Below, piece by piece: positions 32,741 through 39,925 of a stretch of DNA of 53,101 bases. Position 1 is the first letter of the stretch. Every line of letters begins with the position of its first letter. Source of the DNA: a virus. Made by a program: the position numbers and the translations under genes. Location: positions 1 through 53,101 of the IMG/VR virus record IMGVR_UViG_3300033155_000965. One strand, 5' to 3'. The notes beneath the pieces are model-generated. The model was given only the letters and a program-made list of their open reading frames with translations. It did not search any database and was not told where the DNA came from.

Positions 32741-34309
32741 CTACTCCACCAATATGCGGAGTGTCCGCTCTTTAGATTTAGTTAGGGTCTGTAATTCCTT
32801 CAAAGACTTCTCAGCCTTATCGTCATCTTTTTCCGTTCTGGTAGAATCTGGTTGTTCGGCGGCCTCTTCAGCCTCCTGACCCTGAGCGCTTTCGCCCTGA
32901 TCTTCCTGACCAAATCCACCCATTCCCATGCCCTGTTCAGCCATTTCCTTCTGCTGCTCGGCCTGTTTGTCACCCATGGCCATCTGTACAGCCTGAGCAT
33001 TCATAGGCATCTCTGACCAGTCTTCTTTGAAAGGGTCGAGTCCGTCCTCTTCACGGACCTCATCGATTGTTCTCCATCCCATGATCTGCTTGTTTCGGAC
33101 TTCGGCTTTCTTCTGTTCGTCCTCACGTTCGAGACCGACAAACTTAAACCGGTATTTCTGAGTGACCTTCCTGATCACCTTGTTGACGTGTTGTTCTGTG
33201 AATCCCAGCATTGAAGCAAGGCCCCGATCCTTAGAGGATTGTATCCGGGGCTCTGCATTCTCACCGATGATCGATGTGCTGTCGTCTGTTTTTATTCCAA
33301 GCTCTGCAAGGTCCATCGAGAATACAGCACCCACGAGCGAAGATACGAACATCATGGTTTTATGATATTCCATATCCTTGTTCGACGTGGACAGGTTCTT
33401 GAAGTCGACCCCCACACCGTCCTTTCCACTCGGTAAGATAGGGATCGAGAATTGCGCTCCCGATCCGGTCATAGCTGCATACCAATAATTTCGTATGCTA
33501 TCCAATTGAGGCTTGGCCACATCACCCATGACAGAAATGAAACCTTTCGGTACACGGTCCTTAATCAACTGATCCCGGATGTAATTGTATCCAAATAGCA
33601 GCGTGGTAATAATGTTGATACACATCTCAACCGGGCTGTATCCATAACCACGATACTTGACATCAGACCGCTTGAACTTGTAGTCAAATATCAGATTCTC
33701 GCTCTTGTACTCTGCATATATTTTCTCATCGATCTTCTGAACGAAGCGGACCCCTTGGCCCCATCGCTTTTCGTCTATGACGCGTCCGATGGTTGCTCCG
33801 TCTAACCCCCAGAACGCCACCGGTTCACCCAGTCTGTTATACTGGATTTCCGTGGCGACTTGATCGATTTCATACGTGTCGCGAACCAACATAGAAACAT
33901 AATCCATGAAGTCGTCTTCACGTTCCCCGTCAAATACGAATCCAGTCTGCTCTATGAAGTTGGTCAACTCTATTATTTCACTTTCGTTCTCTTTCTCACC
34001 TCGGTACTCTTGCGTCCGGTTCTCAATCTCAAATCGAAAGCCGCGATCATTCTGTTCTGTCGCGTACTTCAGAAAGGGGAGAATCTGGTCCTGTCGGGTA
34101 TTGATAATTCCATTGATCAACGGCAACTGACCAACAGATCGTCTGAGCGTATCAAAGTTAAGTTGAAGTATCCGTTCCCGGACTCCCTGCGCTCCGCCCC
34201 AGAGCCATGTCTGGACCCTTGGATCGACGAGTTGACTGGTAAGTTTTCTGATTGTTGCATCCTCGTTAAAGGATACGGCTGTATTTGATTTCTTCCTTTT
34301 TCTTGCCAT
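32741..34309 (-). CDS. Portal protein
   Basis: The protein has about 522 residues from ATG 34309. An upstream in-frame GTG at 34354 lies inside the promoter. The HK97/PBSX-type portal core is visible: LPLINGIINTRQDQILPFLK, FWGLDGATIGRVIDEKRWG, YGYSPVEMCINIITTLLFGY and VPKGFISVMGDVAKPQLDSI. This is followed by the clip/stem region (FSMDLAELGIKTDDSTSIIG) and GFTEQHVNKVIRKVTQKYRF. The C-terminal tail (residues 440-522) is acidic and Gln/Glu-rich. Portals form the dodecameric DNA channel and nucleate head assembly. It is the first gene of the morphogenesis operon behind the promoter near 34350. Confidence 0.86.
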   Translation of the reverse strand: MARKRKKSNTAVSFNEDATIRKLTSQLVDPRVQTWLWGGAQGVRERILQLNFDTLRRSVGQLPLINGIINTRQDQILPFLKYATEQNDRGFRFEIENRTQEYRGEKENESEIIELTNFIEQTGFVFDGEREDDFMDYVSMLVRDTYEIDQVATEIQYNRLGEPVAFWGLDGATIGRVIDEKRWGQGVRFVQKIDEKIYAEYKSENLIFDYKFKRSDVKYRGYGYSPVEMCINIITTLLFGYNYIRDQLIKDRVPKGFISVMGDVAKPQLDSIRNYWYAAMTGSGAQFSIPILPSGKDGVGVDFKNLSTSNKDMEYHKTMMFVSSLVGAVFSMDLAELGIKTDDSTSIIGENAEPRIQSSKDRGLASMLGFTEQHVNKVIRKVTQKYRFKFVGLEREDEQKKAEVRNKQIMGWRTIDEVREEDGLDPFKEDWSEMPMNAQAVQMAMGDKQAEQQKEMAEQGMGMGGFGQEDQGESAQGQEAEEAAEQPDSTRTEKDDDKAEKSLKELQTLTKSKERTLRILVE

Positions 34310-34334
34310 GGGTATCTGGTACCTCCACAACTTG

Positions 34335-34362
34335 ATTATAACATGATAGTCCACTCAAACAA
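34335..34362 (-). promoter_or_regulatory. Putative sigma70 promoter of the head operon
   Basis: On the minus strand TTGTTT (34362-34357) is followed 16 bp later by TATAAT (34340-34335). It lies just downstream of a terminator and 26 bp upstream of the portal ATG. It would start the portal-to-capsid transcript; the SD GGAGGT follows at 34324-34319. Confidence 0.6.
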
Positions 34363-34371
34363 AAGGGCATG

Positions 34372-34397
34372 AAAAAGGGGAGCCGTATAGACTCCCC
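34372..34397 (-). terminator. Rho-independent terminator before the portal gene
   Basis: On the minus strand GGGGAG pairs with CTCCCC around a 14-nt loop, followed by TTTTT. It lies after the secreted-protein gene and before the portal promoter, separating the small-gene region from the morphogenesis operon. A second, overlapping fold of the 34400-34440 sequence (AGTGG/CCACT) is possible. Confidence 0.7.
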
Positions 34398-34450
34398 GGT
34401 GGGTTTCCCCAGTGGACTTGTAGCCCACTTAATTTATGTGAACATCCGTA

Positions 34451-34792
34451 TCAGCCCCCGAAGGGGCTGGGCAAAGGACCTTTCAGTCGGATACCTATGG
34501 CTGCCCAATTGGTCATCGCACCCGTTTGATAGGGTCCCAGAAGTAGCTGGGATTCTCCTATATAGTTGTCGGTTGCAACAGTTGTTTCGTTCGTTTCGAT
34601 AACGGCTTCCGCATAGACCATATTCGCGAAGTCGTAGTCCAACGTATCGACGGTTTTGTGATCGGGAAGCATTAAGGCATTAACCGTCAAACCCGTTTCT
34701 TCAATGAACTGGTTGACGCCCCCGAACACGGGAAAACAGACGAGTACGAGTGCCATGATCACAAGGATCAACAGCAACATTCCGTGCTTCAC
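34451..34792 (-). CDS. Small secreted protein
   Basis: The protein has 113 residues from GTG 34792 (SD GGAGGAGGAT), overlapping the upstream 42-residue frame (GTGA). A hydrophobic N-terminus (LLLILVIMALVLVCFPVFG) acts as signal sequence or membrane anchor. The rest is a soluble domain with beta character (TVATDNYIGESQLLLGPYQT; MTNWAAIGIRLKGPL). The last residues PSPFGG are Pro/Gly-rich. No lipobox is clear. It may be exported to the periplasm or host surface, for example in superinfection or lysis control. I recognise no family. Confidence 0.6.
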   Translation of the reverse strand: MKHGMLLLILVIMALVLVCFPVFGGVNQFIEETGLTVNALMLPDHKTVDTLDYDFANMVYAEAVIETNETTVATDNYIGESQLLLGPYQTGAMTNWAAIGIRLKGPLPSPFGG

Positions 34793-34917
34793 TTCATATC
34801 CTCCTCCTGTTTTGATCTTAAAGTAAGCAGCGACGCGAGATTTCCCCGTACACTCGCCCGGTGCATGTTCGCCGCTGTTCCTACGGCCTTCCGCTCCCCT
34901 ATCGTCCCACGCTGCAT
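34789..34917 (-). CDS. Very small basic hypothetical protein
   Basis: The 42-residue reading frame (ATG 34917, stop TGA 34789) covers a stretch otherwise left without a gene. Its product is basic and helical (TIGERKAVGTAANMHRASVR, then GNLASLLTLRSKQEEDMK). Its stop overlaps the GTG of the following secreted-protein gene. The SD is weak (GAGTAATAAC), so it may only be a leader peptide for the next gene. Confidence 0.4.
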   Translation of the reverse strand: MQRGTIGERKAVGTAANMHRASVRGNLASLLTLRSKQEEDMK

Positions 34918-34961
34918 TGTTATTACTCTATTCTACACCGATAACCTCGTATCACCAAGGG

Positions 34962-35138
34962 TTATCTGCTAACCGATGTGTCCAAAGGTTTCAATGCCAT
35001 CACAATGAACACACAAAGTGGGGTAAGAAGAATCGTCAGAAAGAACCAACCTACTGCGCTCCTGTTCTTATTCGACGCAATGATTCCTGCCACGATTCCT
35101 GCTACAATCCAAATCACAAACACTGCAAATATTTCCAT
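34962..35138 (-). CDS. Small two-segment membrane protein
   Basis: The protein has about 58 residues from ATG 35138 (SD AAGGAGAG). I prefer this to the upstream in-frame start because of the SD. Two hydrophobic segments are visible (EIFAVFVIWIVAGIVAGII; GWFFLTILLTPLCVFIVMAL) with a short Asn/Lys/Arg loop, typical of small phage membrane proteins such as holins or superinfection-immunity proteins. A palindrome (GATAACC/GGTTATC) lies at its 3' end. The function is not known. Confidence 0.6.
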   Translation of the reverse strand: MEIFAVFVIWIVAGIVAGIIASNKNRSAVGWFFLTILLTPLCVFIVMALKPLDTSVSR

Positions 35139-35160
35139 CTTTCTCTCCTTATACATTTCT

Positions 35161-35186
35161 CAAATGGGTCTTCGAGGACCCATTTG
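35161..35186. other. Perfect 10-bp hairpin between two small genes
   Basis: CAAATGGGTC and GACCCATTTG form a perfect 10-bp stem with a 6-nt loop. It lies between the stop at 35190 and the SD of the membrane-protein gene. There is no T-run on the minus strand, so it is probably an mRNA-stability or translation-control element, or part of the wider CAAATGG-hairpin group. Confidence 0.5.
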
Positions 35187-35189
35187 GAT

Positions 35190-35462
35190 TTATTTCAACA
35201 CCTTCCGTAAGATGTCACAATTCGGATTTCCGGGACACTTCTCAGGGTCCACACCTGTACATCCAATCTCTTTACACACTTCTTCAAATTGGTCAAATGG
35301 TAACTCGGGTGTACATTTGGTTTCTTCCTGCAAGGACATGCCACACCACGGGCACACCTTAAACGTACTGCCGGTGTATTCCATTCCATGTATCCGGGCG
35401 AGGGTCTGCGCGCCGTCTATCTGCGGCATACTCAATTTCCATTCTTGACAATCACATATCAT
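35190..35462 (-). CDS. Small Cys-rich protein
   Basis: The protein has about 90 residues from ATG 35462. That codon overlaps the previous gene's tail and has GAGG nine bases upstream. It has several Cys motifs: CDC near the start, KVCPWCGMSLQ, then CTP...VCKEIGC and DPEKCPGNPNCDI. At least one zinc site is likely. The 26-base hairpin repeat (35294-35319) lies inside this gene and is translated as part of KCTPELPFDQF. The family is not recognised; many small Cys-rich phage proteins bind host factors. Confidence 0.62.
   Translation of the reverse strand: MICDCQEWKLSMPQIDGAQTLARIHGMEYTGSTFKVCPWCGMSLQEETKCTPELPFDQFEEVCKEIGCTGVDPEKCPGNPNCDILRKVLK
35294..35319. repeat. 26-nt hairpin repeat, copy 2 (inside a gene)
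   Basis: It differs by only one base from the inverted copy at 44056-44081 and shares the arms and core with 19393-19418. This copy is read as protein in the Cys-rich gene. Confidence 0.7.
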
Positions 35463-35739
35463 AACTTGGCACCTCTGCACCCTCTGAGGTCCATCCCCAG
35501 TCTTTCTCTATCACCATCGTGATCCTGAACTCTGGACCCTTACGAGCCCACTTGTTGATACGAATCCTGAAGACCCGCCTCGGTATCACCGATTCGTACA
35601 CATACGCTTTATGCCCTTCCTTATCGTCAAGGATCACAGCGTGGCCCGTGTAAATCGTTCCACCCCGGACCGTCTCGCTCTTATGAATATTGATCAGACA
35701 GAAACCATCCACATCGCGCCATATCCCGTCAACATTCAC
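35452..35739 (-). CDS. Small hypothetical beta-rich protein
   Basis: The 95-residue protein starts at GTG 35739, overlapping the stop of the 35-residue gene. It is strand-rich (ETVRGGTIYTGHAVILDDKE; GHKAYVYESVIPRRVFRIRI) with Trp-rich ends (GIWRDVDG, EKDWGWTSEG). The C-terminus overlaps the next start by eleven bases. No Cys, membrane or enzymatic motif is visible. It is one of a run of very small phage genes with tight coupling, so it is probably expressed with its neighbours. Confidence 0.58.
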   Translation of the reverse strand: MNVDGIWRDVDGFCLINIHKSETVRGGTIYTGHAVILDDKEGHKAYVYESVIPRRVFRIRINKWARKGPEFRITMVIEKDWGWTSEGAEVPSYDM

Positions 35740-35843
35740 CCGTTCTCTCTGAACTTCACAAGCCGATTGACCACCTGATCCACAGCCTTGTCCACTGCTT
35801 TCCGTAGTTCCGCATCCTGCTTAATATCAATCGTCAGTTTCAC
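35736..35843 (-). CDS. Very small helical hypothetical protein
   Basis: The 35-residue frame starts at GTG 35843, overlapping the stop of the TOPRIM gene (GTGA), and stops at TGA 35736, overlapping the next GTG. GGAGG lies 4 bases upstream. The product is an amphipathic charged helix (LTIDIKQDAELRKAVDKAVD, then QVVNRLVKFRENG). It is below usual size limits; the chain of overlapping starts and stops argues it is real. Confidence 0.55.
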   Translation of the reverse strand: MKLTIDIKQDAELRKAVDKAVDQVVNRLVKFRENG

Positions 35844-36739
35844 ACACCCTCCGCGATCTCTTTCAATTTCTCCCTGCTGGCCACTTCCAAATCCACAGCC
35901 TGATCCCATGCAGCCATATCAATATGGTCGGTCACTGCGTCCTCAACCAGTGCTTCAAGTACTGAAGGTTGAAGCGCATCAAGCTCCCATGACTTCGTTC
36001 CGTACAGGTCCGCATAACCTTCGAATCGTGAGTCGGTCTGCTTGGCTGGATTCTCCGGGGGATTGTACTGCTGGACCTGATCCATATTCAGGGCAATCCG
36101 TTCCATGGTAACCGGTATATGTTCTTCGGCTATCCCATCGCGCCAGTCCAAGAATGTAGCCATCCGATCAGAAACATCTCGTGTCATATCCATACCTGAC
36201 GGATCGTGGTCTCCCAGATAAATCAAGTGCAAAACATGGCCCTCGAAATGTGCCGCCGTGAATCTCTGACTCGCCTCATACAGTGCGCTTTGAGATGAAT
36301 ATCCCCGGTTCGCCATGAACGTCACATCCCATTTGGAACACACCGGCTGAATAATATTTGATACGGCATCCTTCTCACACCACACCTCAACGAAATGCTC
36401 TTGCGTAAGCCATCTGTTTTCGTAGTAGTTCTTGACTGCTGCATCAAGGATCTGTCTCGGGCTCTTCCAGTGAGTATTCGACTCGGGCTTCCGCACACGG
36501 TCCTCAATCATGGACCAATCGATCATCCCGGCAAGCCGTCCCTTATTCACTACGCTCCCGATCTTCTTATACTCACTCTGGCTATTCGGTATGAAGTCAC
36601 CAGCAACCAGTTGATAGTAAAGCTGCCGCAATGTCAGTATGTATCCTTGGCTTCTGTAGTCATCCAGAATATCATTTATTGTATCAATCAGATCCAAAGA
36701 CCTCTGAGTCGGGTTCCAATCTATAAACTTGTCTTCCAT
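35840..36739 (-). CDS. Spo11/TopoVI-A-like TOPRIM protein
   Basis: The protein has 299 residues with SD GGGGGAGAG. An N-terminal winged-helix-like part contains LTLRQLYYQLVAGDFIP, where the tandem Tyr resembles the catalytic Tyr region of Spo11/TopoVI-A. It continues with KIGSVVNKGRLAGMIDWSMI. A TOPRIM domain follows: EVWCEKDAVSNIIQPV (Glu about 122), ANRGYSSQSALYEASQRF and IYLGDHDPSGMDM (DxD about 177-179). The C-terminal QTDSRFEGYADLYGTKSWEL is conserved in related phage proteins. No B-subunit gene is near. It may cut or relax DNA, or regulate replication; the activity is untested. Confidence 0.68.
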   Translation of the reverse strand: MEDKFIDWNPTQRSLDLIDTINDILDDYRSQGYILTLRQLYYQLVAGDFIPNSQSEYKKIGSVVNKGRLAGMIDWSMIEDRVRKPESNTHWKSPRQILDAAVKNYYENRWLTQEHFVEVWCEKDAVSNIIQPVCSKWDVTFMANRGYSSQSALYEASQRFTAAHFEGHVLHLIYLGDHDPSGMDMTRDVSDRMATFLDWRDGIAEEHIPVTMERIALNMDQVQQYNPPENPAKQTDSRFEGYADLYGTKSWELDALQPSVLEALVEDAVTDHIDMAAWDQAVDLEVASREKLKEIAEGV

Positions 36740-36757
36740 CTCTCCCCCTACCTGAAT

Positions 36758-37168
36758 CTATCGGACAGCCTCCGAACTTCTAACACCGGCCCATGAAGGT
36801 TCACACCAGTACCGGCCTTTCTGATCATACGTAAACTCTGAATACTCTTTCAAAAGTCTCTGACGATCAATCGCACGCTCAGCATGGCGTCTCAATCCTT
36901 TTGAATTAGAATACACCGTGAAAGCCTTAAACCGGATCACACCATCCGGCTCACACCACACATCCTCAGTACTTTGTGGGGCAGTGTTACAAAAGACCTT
37001 AACCTTGTGTGCCCCGTCCTGAGCTAAAATATGCAGAATCGTACCCACAACCACTCCACTGAATAACTGCGCACCACTCCGGTACACTTCAATGGATACC
37101 GGCATAACTAAATACTCTTCAGGAAAGTATATCGTCAGCATCCCCGGCTTGATGGGCCATCGACTCAT
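36758..37168 (-). CDS. Hypothetical protein next to the TOPRIM gene
   Basis: The 136-residue protein starts at ATG 37168, overlapping the upstream stop (ATGA). The beta-rich N-terminal part has MLTIYFPEEYLVMPVSIEVY and SGVVVGTILHILAQD. A basic helix (RRHAERAIDRQRLLKEYSEF) sits in the C-terminal half, and the end is Trp-rich (YWCEPSWAGVRSSEAV). Two short CEP motifs are spaced widely and do not form a metal finger. It is in the run of small genes leading to the TOPRIM protein. I do not recognise a family. Confidence 0.55.
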   Translation of the reverse strand: MSRWPIKPGMLTIYFPEEYLVMPVSIEVYRSGAQLFSGVVVGTILHILAQDGAHKVKVFCNTAPQSTEDVWCEPDGVIRFKAFTVYSNSKGLRRHAERAIDRQRLLKEYSEFTYDQKGRYWCEPSWAGVRSSEAVR

Positions 37169-37464
37169 TCCTTACAATCCGGGCATGACCAAATATGATA
37201 CCCGTGATAGTACCAACCATACTTCTCAGATCGGTAGTCAAGCCCGATAGCGTCACAACTCTCGCACTTGACTATACTGACCTTCGAGAAGGCGTTGAAA
37301 CCCTCAATAAACTTTTTAATCGGTTCGAAGCGTACCTTCGGATCTGCAACAAGTCTTTTATACATTTGTCTTCGTAGGAAAGCAGATCGCCAGCAAACCC
37401 ACGCTTTAATAAAGAGTACTTTATGTGCATAATAAGTTCCCCACTGGAATGCAGTTCTACTCAT
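37165..37464 (-). CDS. Small protein with C-terminal CxxC pair
   Basis: The protein has 99 residues from ATG 37464 (SD GGGAG six bases away). The N-terminus is helical and aromatic (TAFQWGTYYAHKVLFIKAWV). The C-terminus has two CxxC pairs about 29 residues apart: VKCESCDAI and WSCPDCKE at the very end. Such pairs often form a zinc ribbon. The gene overlaps the next start by 4 bases. No annotation is evident. It may be a small nucleic-acid-binding or host-interaction protein. Confidence 0.58.
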   Translation of the reverse strand: MSRTAFQWGTYYAHKVLFIKAWVCWRSAFLRRQMYKRLVADPKVRFEPIKKFIEGFNAFSKVSIVKCESCDAIGLDYRSEKYGWYYHGYHIWSCPDCKE

Positions 37465-37475
37465 CACAGACTCCC

Positions 37476-37853
37476 TTAAAACTTGTAAGCAAGTTCGGCC
37501 TCTGGATCACCCAGCGGCGCGTTGTCACTCATCAGGACTTCCTCCGAATGCCACTCGATCAGACTCGTAGTCATGAACCCGTCCGGGTAGGTCGGCCCCA
37601 GTACTTTGTGAGCGCTGATCTTCATATCACCAAGCGATCCTCCCAGTGAATCCAAGTAGTCACCCACAATAAAATCGCTGTCGTTCTCTCCCCAAGTAAC
37701 CACTACATAGAGGGCGCCATCATCCAACGTGTTCTCAGCAAAGATGTAATACTCTCCACTGAACTCCACATGGTAAACATACTCCGCGTCCGGTTCCAGC
37801 GCGCAGCCCATCGTAACCACTACAATAATCAATAGTAAAAATAATCGTTTCAT
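37476..37853 (-). CDS. Small lipoprotein
   Basis: The 125-residue protein begins with MKRLFLLLIIVVVTMGCAL, a signal peptide with a lipobox-like VTMGC, so Cys17 would be lipidated and the protein anchored in a membrane. The mature part is acidic and strand-rich (YVYHVEFSGEYYIFAENTLD; ALYVVVTWGENDSDFIVGDY). Phage lipoproteins near lysis or immunity genes often act in superinfection exclusion or as outer spanins. It is followed by a second small lipoprotein gene upstream on the map (37856-38032), so the two may form a pair. Function not shown. Confidence 0.65.
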   Translation of the reverse strand: MKRLFLLLIIVVVTMGCALEPDAEYVYHVEFSGEYYIFAENTLDDGALYVVVTWGENDSDFIVGDYLDSLGGSLGDMKISAHKVLGPTYPDGFMTTSLIEWHSEEVLMSDNAPLGDPEAELAYKF

Positions 37854-37855
37854 AT

Positions 37856-38032
37856 CTACCTCCCCGCCGGTCTATCATACCCATTGTCATCAAGCCACTG
37901 ACACGCTGCCGCATCGCCATCCTGACACCGAGAATAATTGACGTCATGCTCGATCAACTTGATCAGGGTATCAGTGTTTATACACCCTGCCATCGCAATC
38001 ATCACAGCCACAATCAAAATCATTTTCTTCAT
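37856..38032 (-). CDS. Very small lipoprotein
   Basis: The protein has 58 residues from ATG 38032; GGGGGATACG precedes it, better than the in-frame ATG five codons earlier. MKKMILIVAVMIAMAGC is a signal peptide with lipobox AMAGC. The mature part of about 42 residues has NYSRCQDGDAAACQWLDDNG, with two Cys that could form a disulfide. With the adjacent lipoprotein it makes a two-gene lipoprotein cluster, a layout seen for spanin pairs or superinfection factors. Confidence 0.62.
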   Translation of the reverse strand: MKKMILIVAVMIAMAGCINTDTLIKLIEHDVNYSRCQDGDAAACQWLDDNGYDRPAGR

Positions 38033-38101
38033 CGTATCCCCCTTCACTTAGAAATAATCGGTCCTATCTTCCTTTCCTTACAGCCATCCCGTTTTCAGGA
38101 T

Positions 38102-38347
38102 TTAGTCGGCAAGACGACGGATAGCTTCCGCACATCTCCCAGCTATTATCTTAGCGGTCTCACACGTGGCATTACGGACCTCTCTATCGCATATCCGGGC
38201 ACACGCTTCTATAGTACTCACCGGTTTAGTCCACAAGACAACAATCAAATACTGGCCTTTCTTCTTGTACAGAAATTGGAGTACATTATCCTCAGTGTAT
38301 TGCAGATACAGCGCCCTCACCCGTAGGGACCATTTACATTTATTCAT
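38102..38347 (-). CDS. Small hypothetical protein
   Basis: The 81-residue protein starts at ATG 38347, overlapping the upstream stop (TAATG), with AAGGAAG upstream. It is mixed alpha/beta: MNKCKWSLRVRALYLQYTED, then a hydrophobic strand (YLIVVLWTKPVSTIEA) and a Cys/Ala helix (CETAKIIAGRCAEAIRRLA). The Cys residues are not in a metal pattern. It is one of the compact small-gene run. Nothing suggests a specific function. Confidence 0.55.
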   Translation of the reverse strand: MNKCKWSLRVRALYLQYTEDNVLQFLYKKKGQYLIVVLWTKPVSTIEACARICDREVRNATCETAKIIAGRCAEAIRRLAD

Positions 38348-38547
38348 TAGACTTCCTTCGCAGAGAAACACGTACAGCACTCGGCTTCTTTATCACCGGG
38401 GCCCACAAATAGTTCATCCCAGTCCCAGCAGTAATGATACCCCTCTAACCTCTCCGCCTCGGTTAGCTCTTCGCCTTTCGGTATCGGGCATTTCTCATCG
38501 CCAGAGATGGAATTGTTTACAAACATATCATGTCGTTCTTTAGTCAT
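38347..38547 (-). CDS. Small Cys-rich hypothetical protein
   Basis: The protein has 66 residues from ATG 38547 (GGGGGATGAG before it). A longer in-frame start would run into the preceding gene. The N-terminus is MTKERHDMFVNNSISGDEKC and the C-terminus HYCWDWDELFVGPGDKEAEC followed by CTCF. Five Cys residues suggest metal binding, but the spacing is unusual. It overlaps the next start by one base. The function is not recognised. Confidence 0.5.
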   Translation of the reverse strand: MTKERHDMFVNNSISGDEKCPIPKGEELTEAERLEGYHYCWDWDELFVGPGDKEAECCTCFSAKEV

Positions 38548-38548
38548 C

Positions 38549-38800
38549 TCATCCCCCGTAAAGTCGGTCTTCACAATAGACCGGTGTCTTCTCTCCCATA
38601 TAAGCTCCAACAATATTAAACTCATACCACTCTTGCGCATCGTCTGAACTCATACCGGATTCCATTAAGGTTTCAATTATCTTCTCAACCGAATAGATCA
38701 ATCTCATAGACTTTTCATCCACACCGATAATACAATTATCATACCCATCAGCCTTGAGAAAGGTGTCTTCTGAATAAGCCTCCAAAATAGCATCTAACAT
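38549..38800 (-). CDS. Small acidic hypothetical protein
   Basis: The 83-residue protein is helical and acidic. Its first part reads MLDAILEAYSEDTFLKADGY, followed by EKSMRLIYSVEKIIETLMES and DDAQEWYEFNIVGAYMGEKT. There is no Cys pair or membrane segment. The stop lies next to the SD of the following gene. Many phages have small acidic proteins of this type that bind host enzymes; this one is unnamed. Confidence 0.52.
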   Translation of the reverse strand: MLDAILEAYSEDTFLKADGYDNCIIGVDEKSMRLIYSVEKIIETLMESGMSSDDAQEWYEFNIVGAYMGEKTPVYCEDRLYGG

Positions 38801-38830
38801 CGGTTCGTTCTCTCATCCCGTGATGGTCCT

Positions 38831-39022
38831 TTATATCTTAGCTCTGCCATTCTCCACTATCTCCCTGTCAAACCCTATATCTTCCCATCTATCCCGAATC
38901 ATATCATCCGGGTTCCATGACCCATAAACGTGTTGCTCAAGCCCACACTTCATACAGGTCCTTGAGCATGGATTATTCTTACGCCACTTGTGGAACAGTA
39001 AACATCGCTTAGGTTCTGCCAT
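38831..39022 (-). CDS. Small zinc-finger-like protein
   Basis: The protein has 63 residues from ATG 39022, overlapping the preceding stop (TGATG). The N-terminus carries Cys/His residues: PKRCLLFHKWRKNNPCSRTC and then MKCGLEQHVYG. A compact CxxxCxxC site with nearby His is likely. The rest is charged (DDMIRDRWEDIGFDREIVEN). It belongs to the run of small overlapping genes. I do not recognise a named family. Confidence 0.55.
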   Translation of the reverse strand: MAEPKRCLLFHKWRKNNPCSRTCMKCGLEQHVYGSWNPDDMIRDRWEDIGFDREIVENGRAKI

Positions 39023-39216
39023 CACTTTTCATCCCCCAAATATTCCTTACAGTAGCTCTTGAATATGTCTTCAACCTCTTCCAAGGTATCAAACGGTCCA
39101 TTCAGTAGTTCGGCCTCATCACCGAAGTACCAGCCCTTCAGGAACTCCCCATAATCCTCTGTGAGTAGATAAATATGCTCATGCTTCAGACCCGCTTTAT
39201 CTATATACTCGTTCAT
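39022..39216 (-). CDS. Small acidic hypothetical protein
   Basis: The protein has 64 residues from ATG 39216, one codon after a GTG. GGAGGATACGTG stands upstream. The product is acidic and aromatic (HEHIYLLTEDYGEFLKGWYF, then GDEAELLNGPFDTLEEVEDI). The C-terminus has a helix ending in SYCKEYLGDEK. The gene overlaps both neighbours' boundaries by a base or so. I recognise no motif. Confidence 0.52.
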   Translation of the reverse strand: MNEYIDKAGLKHEHIYLLTEDYGEFLKGWYFGDEAELLNGPFDTLEEVEDIFKSYCKEYLGDEK

Positions 39217-39530
39217 CACGTATCCTCCTTATCCGCCGCTTTCCTCAGATCATCCATCTTGCGCGCCATATTCTCAAGCATATGCTCAGATGTTCCGTCT
39301 GTCTCCCATCCCGGACACACAATGCCGTATGCTTCCAGCATCGCGTCAGCAAACTGTTGTATTAGATCAGTAGTGCCTAATGTCCGCTCGACATACCTCA
39401 ACGCCTTCTTGATATCATCTTCCGTCAATCGGCCCTGATACTTGCCTACCACCTGATACAATCCTTGGATTATATCCGCATTCGGCTTCCCACTATCGAC
39501 CCACTCAATTGCAATTGTTTCATTCTCCAT
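39216..39530 (-). CDS. Hypothetical acidic helical protein
   Basis: The 104-residue protein starts at ATG 39530, overlapping the stop of the upstream gene by 11 bases. It is mostly helical: ADIIQGLYQVVGKYQGRLTE, DDIKKALRYVERTLGTTDLI and LENMARKMDDLRKAADKEDT. An N-terminal strand (ETIAIEWVDSG) precedes the helices. No metal or membrane motif is seen. It may bind a host or phage partner through its helical bundle. Confidence 0.54.
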   Translation of the reverse strand: MENETIAIEWVDSGKPNADIIQGLYQVVGKYQGRLTEDDIKKALRYVERTLGTTDLIQQFADAMLEAYGIVCPGWETDGTSEHMLENMARKMDDLRKAADKEDT

Positions 39531-39924
39531 TACTTTTCCTCCCCGGTACCACCCCCGGTACCACCCTCGCTTCTGCGATGCACCCTGCGCACAGGTTTCC
39601 AGTTTCCCACGTACTTACTTTTGACTCCGGGATAATATCGAACTCTGCCAGTCCGCACACGTCGCAATATGTTGGTGATTCGGTTCCATACCATCCCAAG
39701 CTCCTTAATAGTCTCTGTCCTTCCAGTGAATCCCACGCATCCTTGTCGCCCAGTATCTCTTCATACTGATCTGCGTCAGGAATACGTCGTACACGTAATG
39801 CAATATAATCATCCATGTCCAGCCCGTCCTTACCGAACCCTTTCGACTTGGCTTCACTGGGTGTGTTCGCGTATACCAGATATCCGTATTCATACTCCGT
39901 GTCAGTCACGTAATAAGCTTTCAT
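39520..39924 (-). CDS. Hypothetical protein with C-terminal zinc site
   Basis: The 134-residue protein starts at ATG 39924. It is an alpha/beta N-terminal domain (YYVTDTEYEYGYLVYANTPS, then MDDYIALRVRRIPDADQYEE) followed by a Cys4 site (TYCDVCGLAEFDIIPESKVS, then NLCAGCIAEARV). The end has a short tandem repeat (VVPGVVPG), matching a repeated ggtaccacc-type DNA segment. It may be a phage accessory protein with a treble-clef-like zinc finger. No closer identification is possible. Confidence 0.6.
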   Translation of the reverse strand: MKAYYVTDTEYEYGYLVYANTPSEAKSKGFGKDGLDMDDYIALRVRRIPDADQYEEILGDKDAWDSLEGQRLLRSLGWYGTESPTYCDVCGLAEFDIIPESKVSTWETGNLCAGCIAEARVVPGVVPGRKSNGE

Positions 39925-39925
39925 A

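Noticed and set aside
39540-39570. Short ggtaccacc tandem repeat as a possible site or CRISPR fragment
   Set aside because: Only two units of 12-13 bases in frame within a gene; it codes for a small VPG repeat. There are no spacers or further units.
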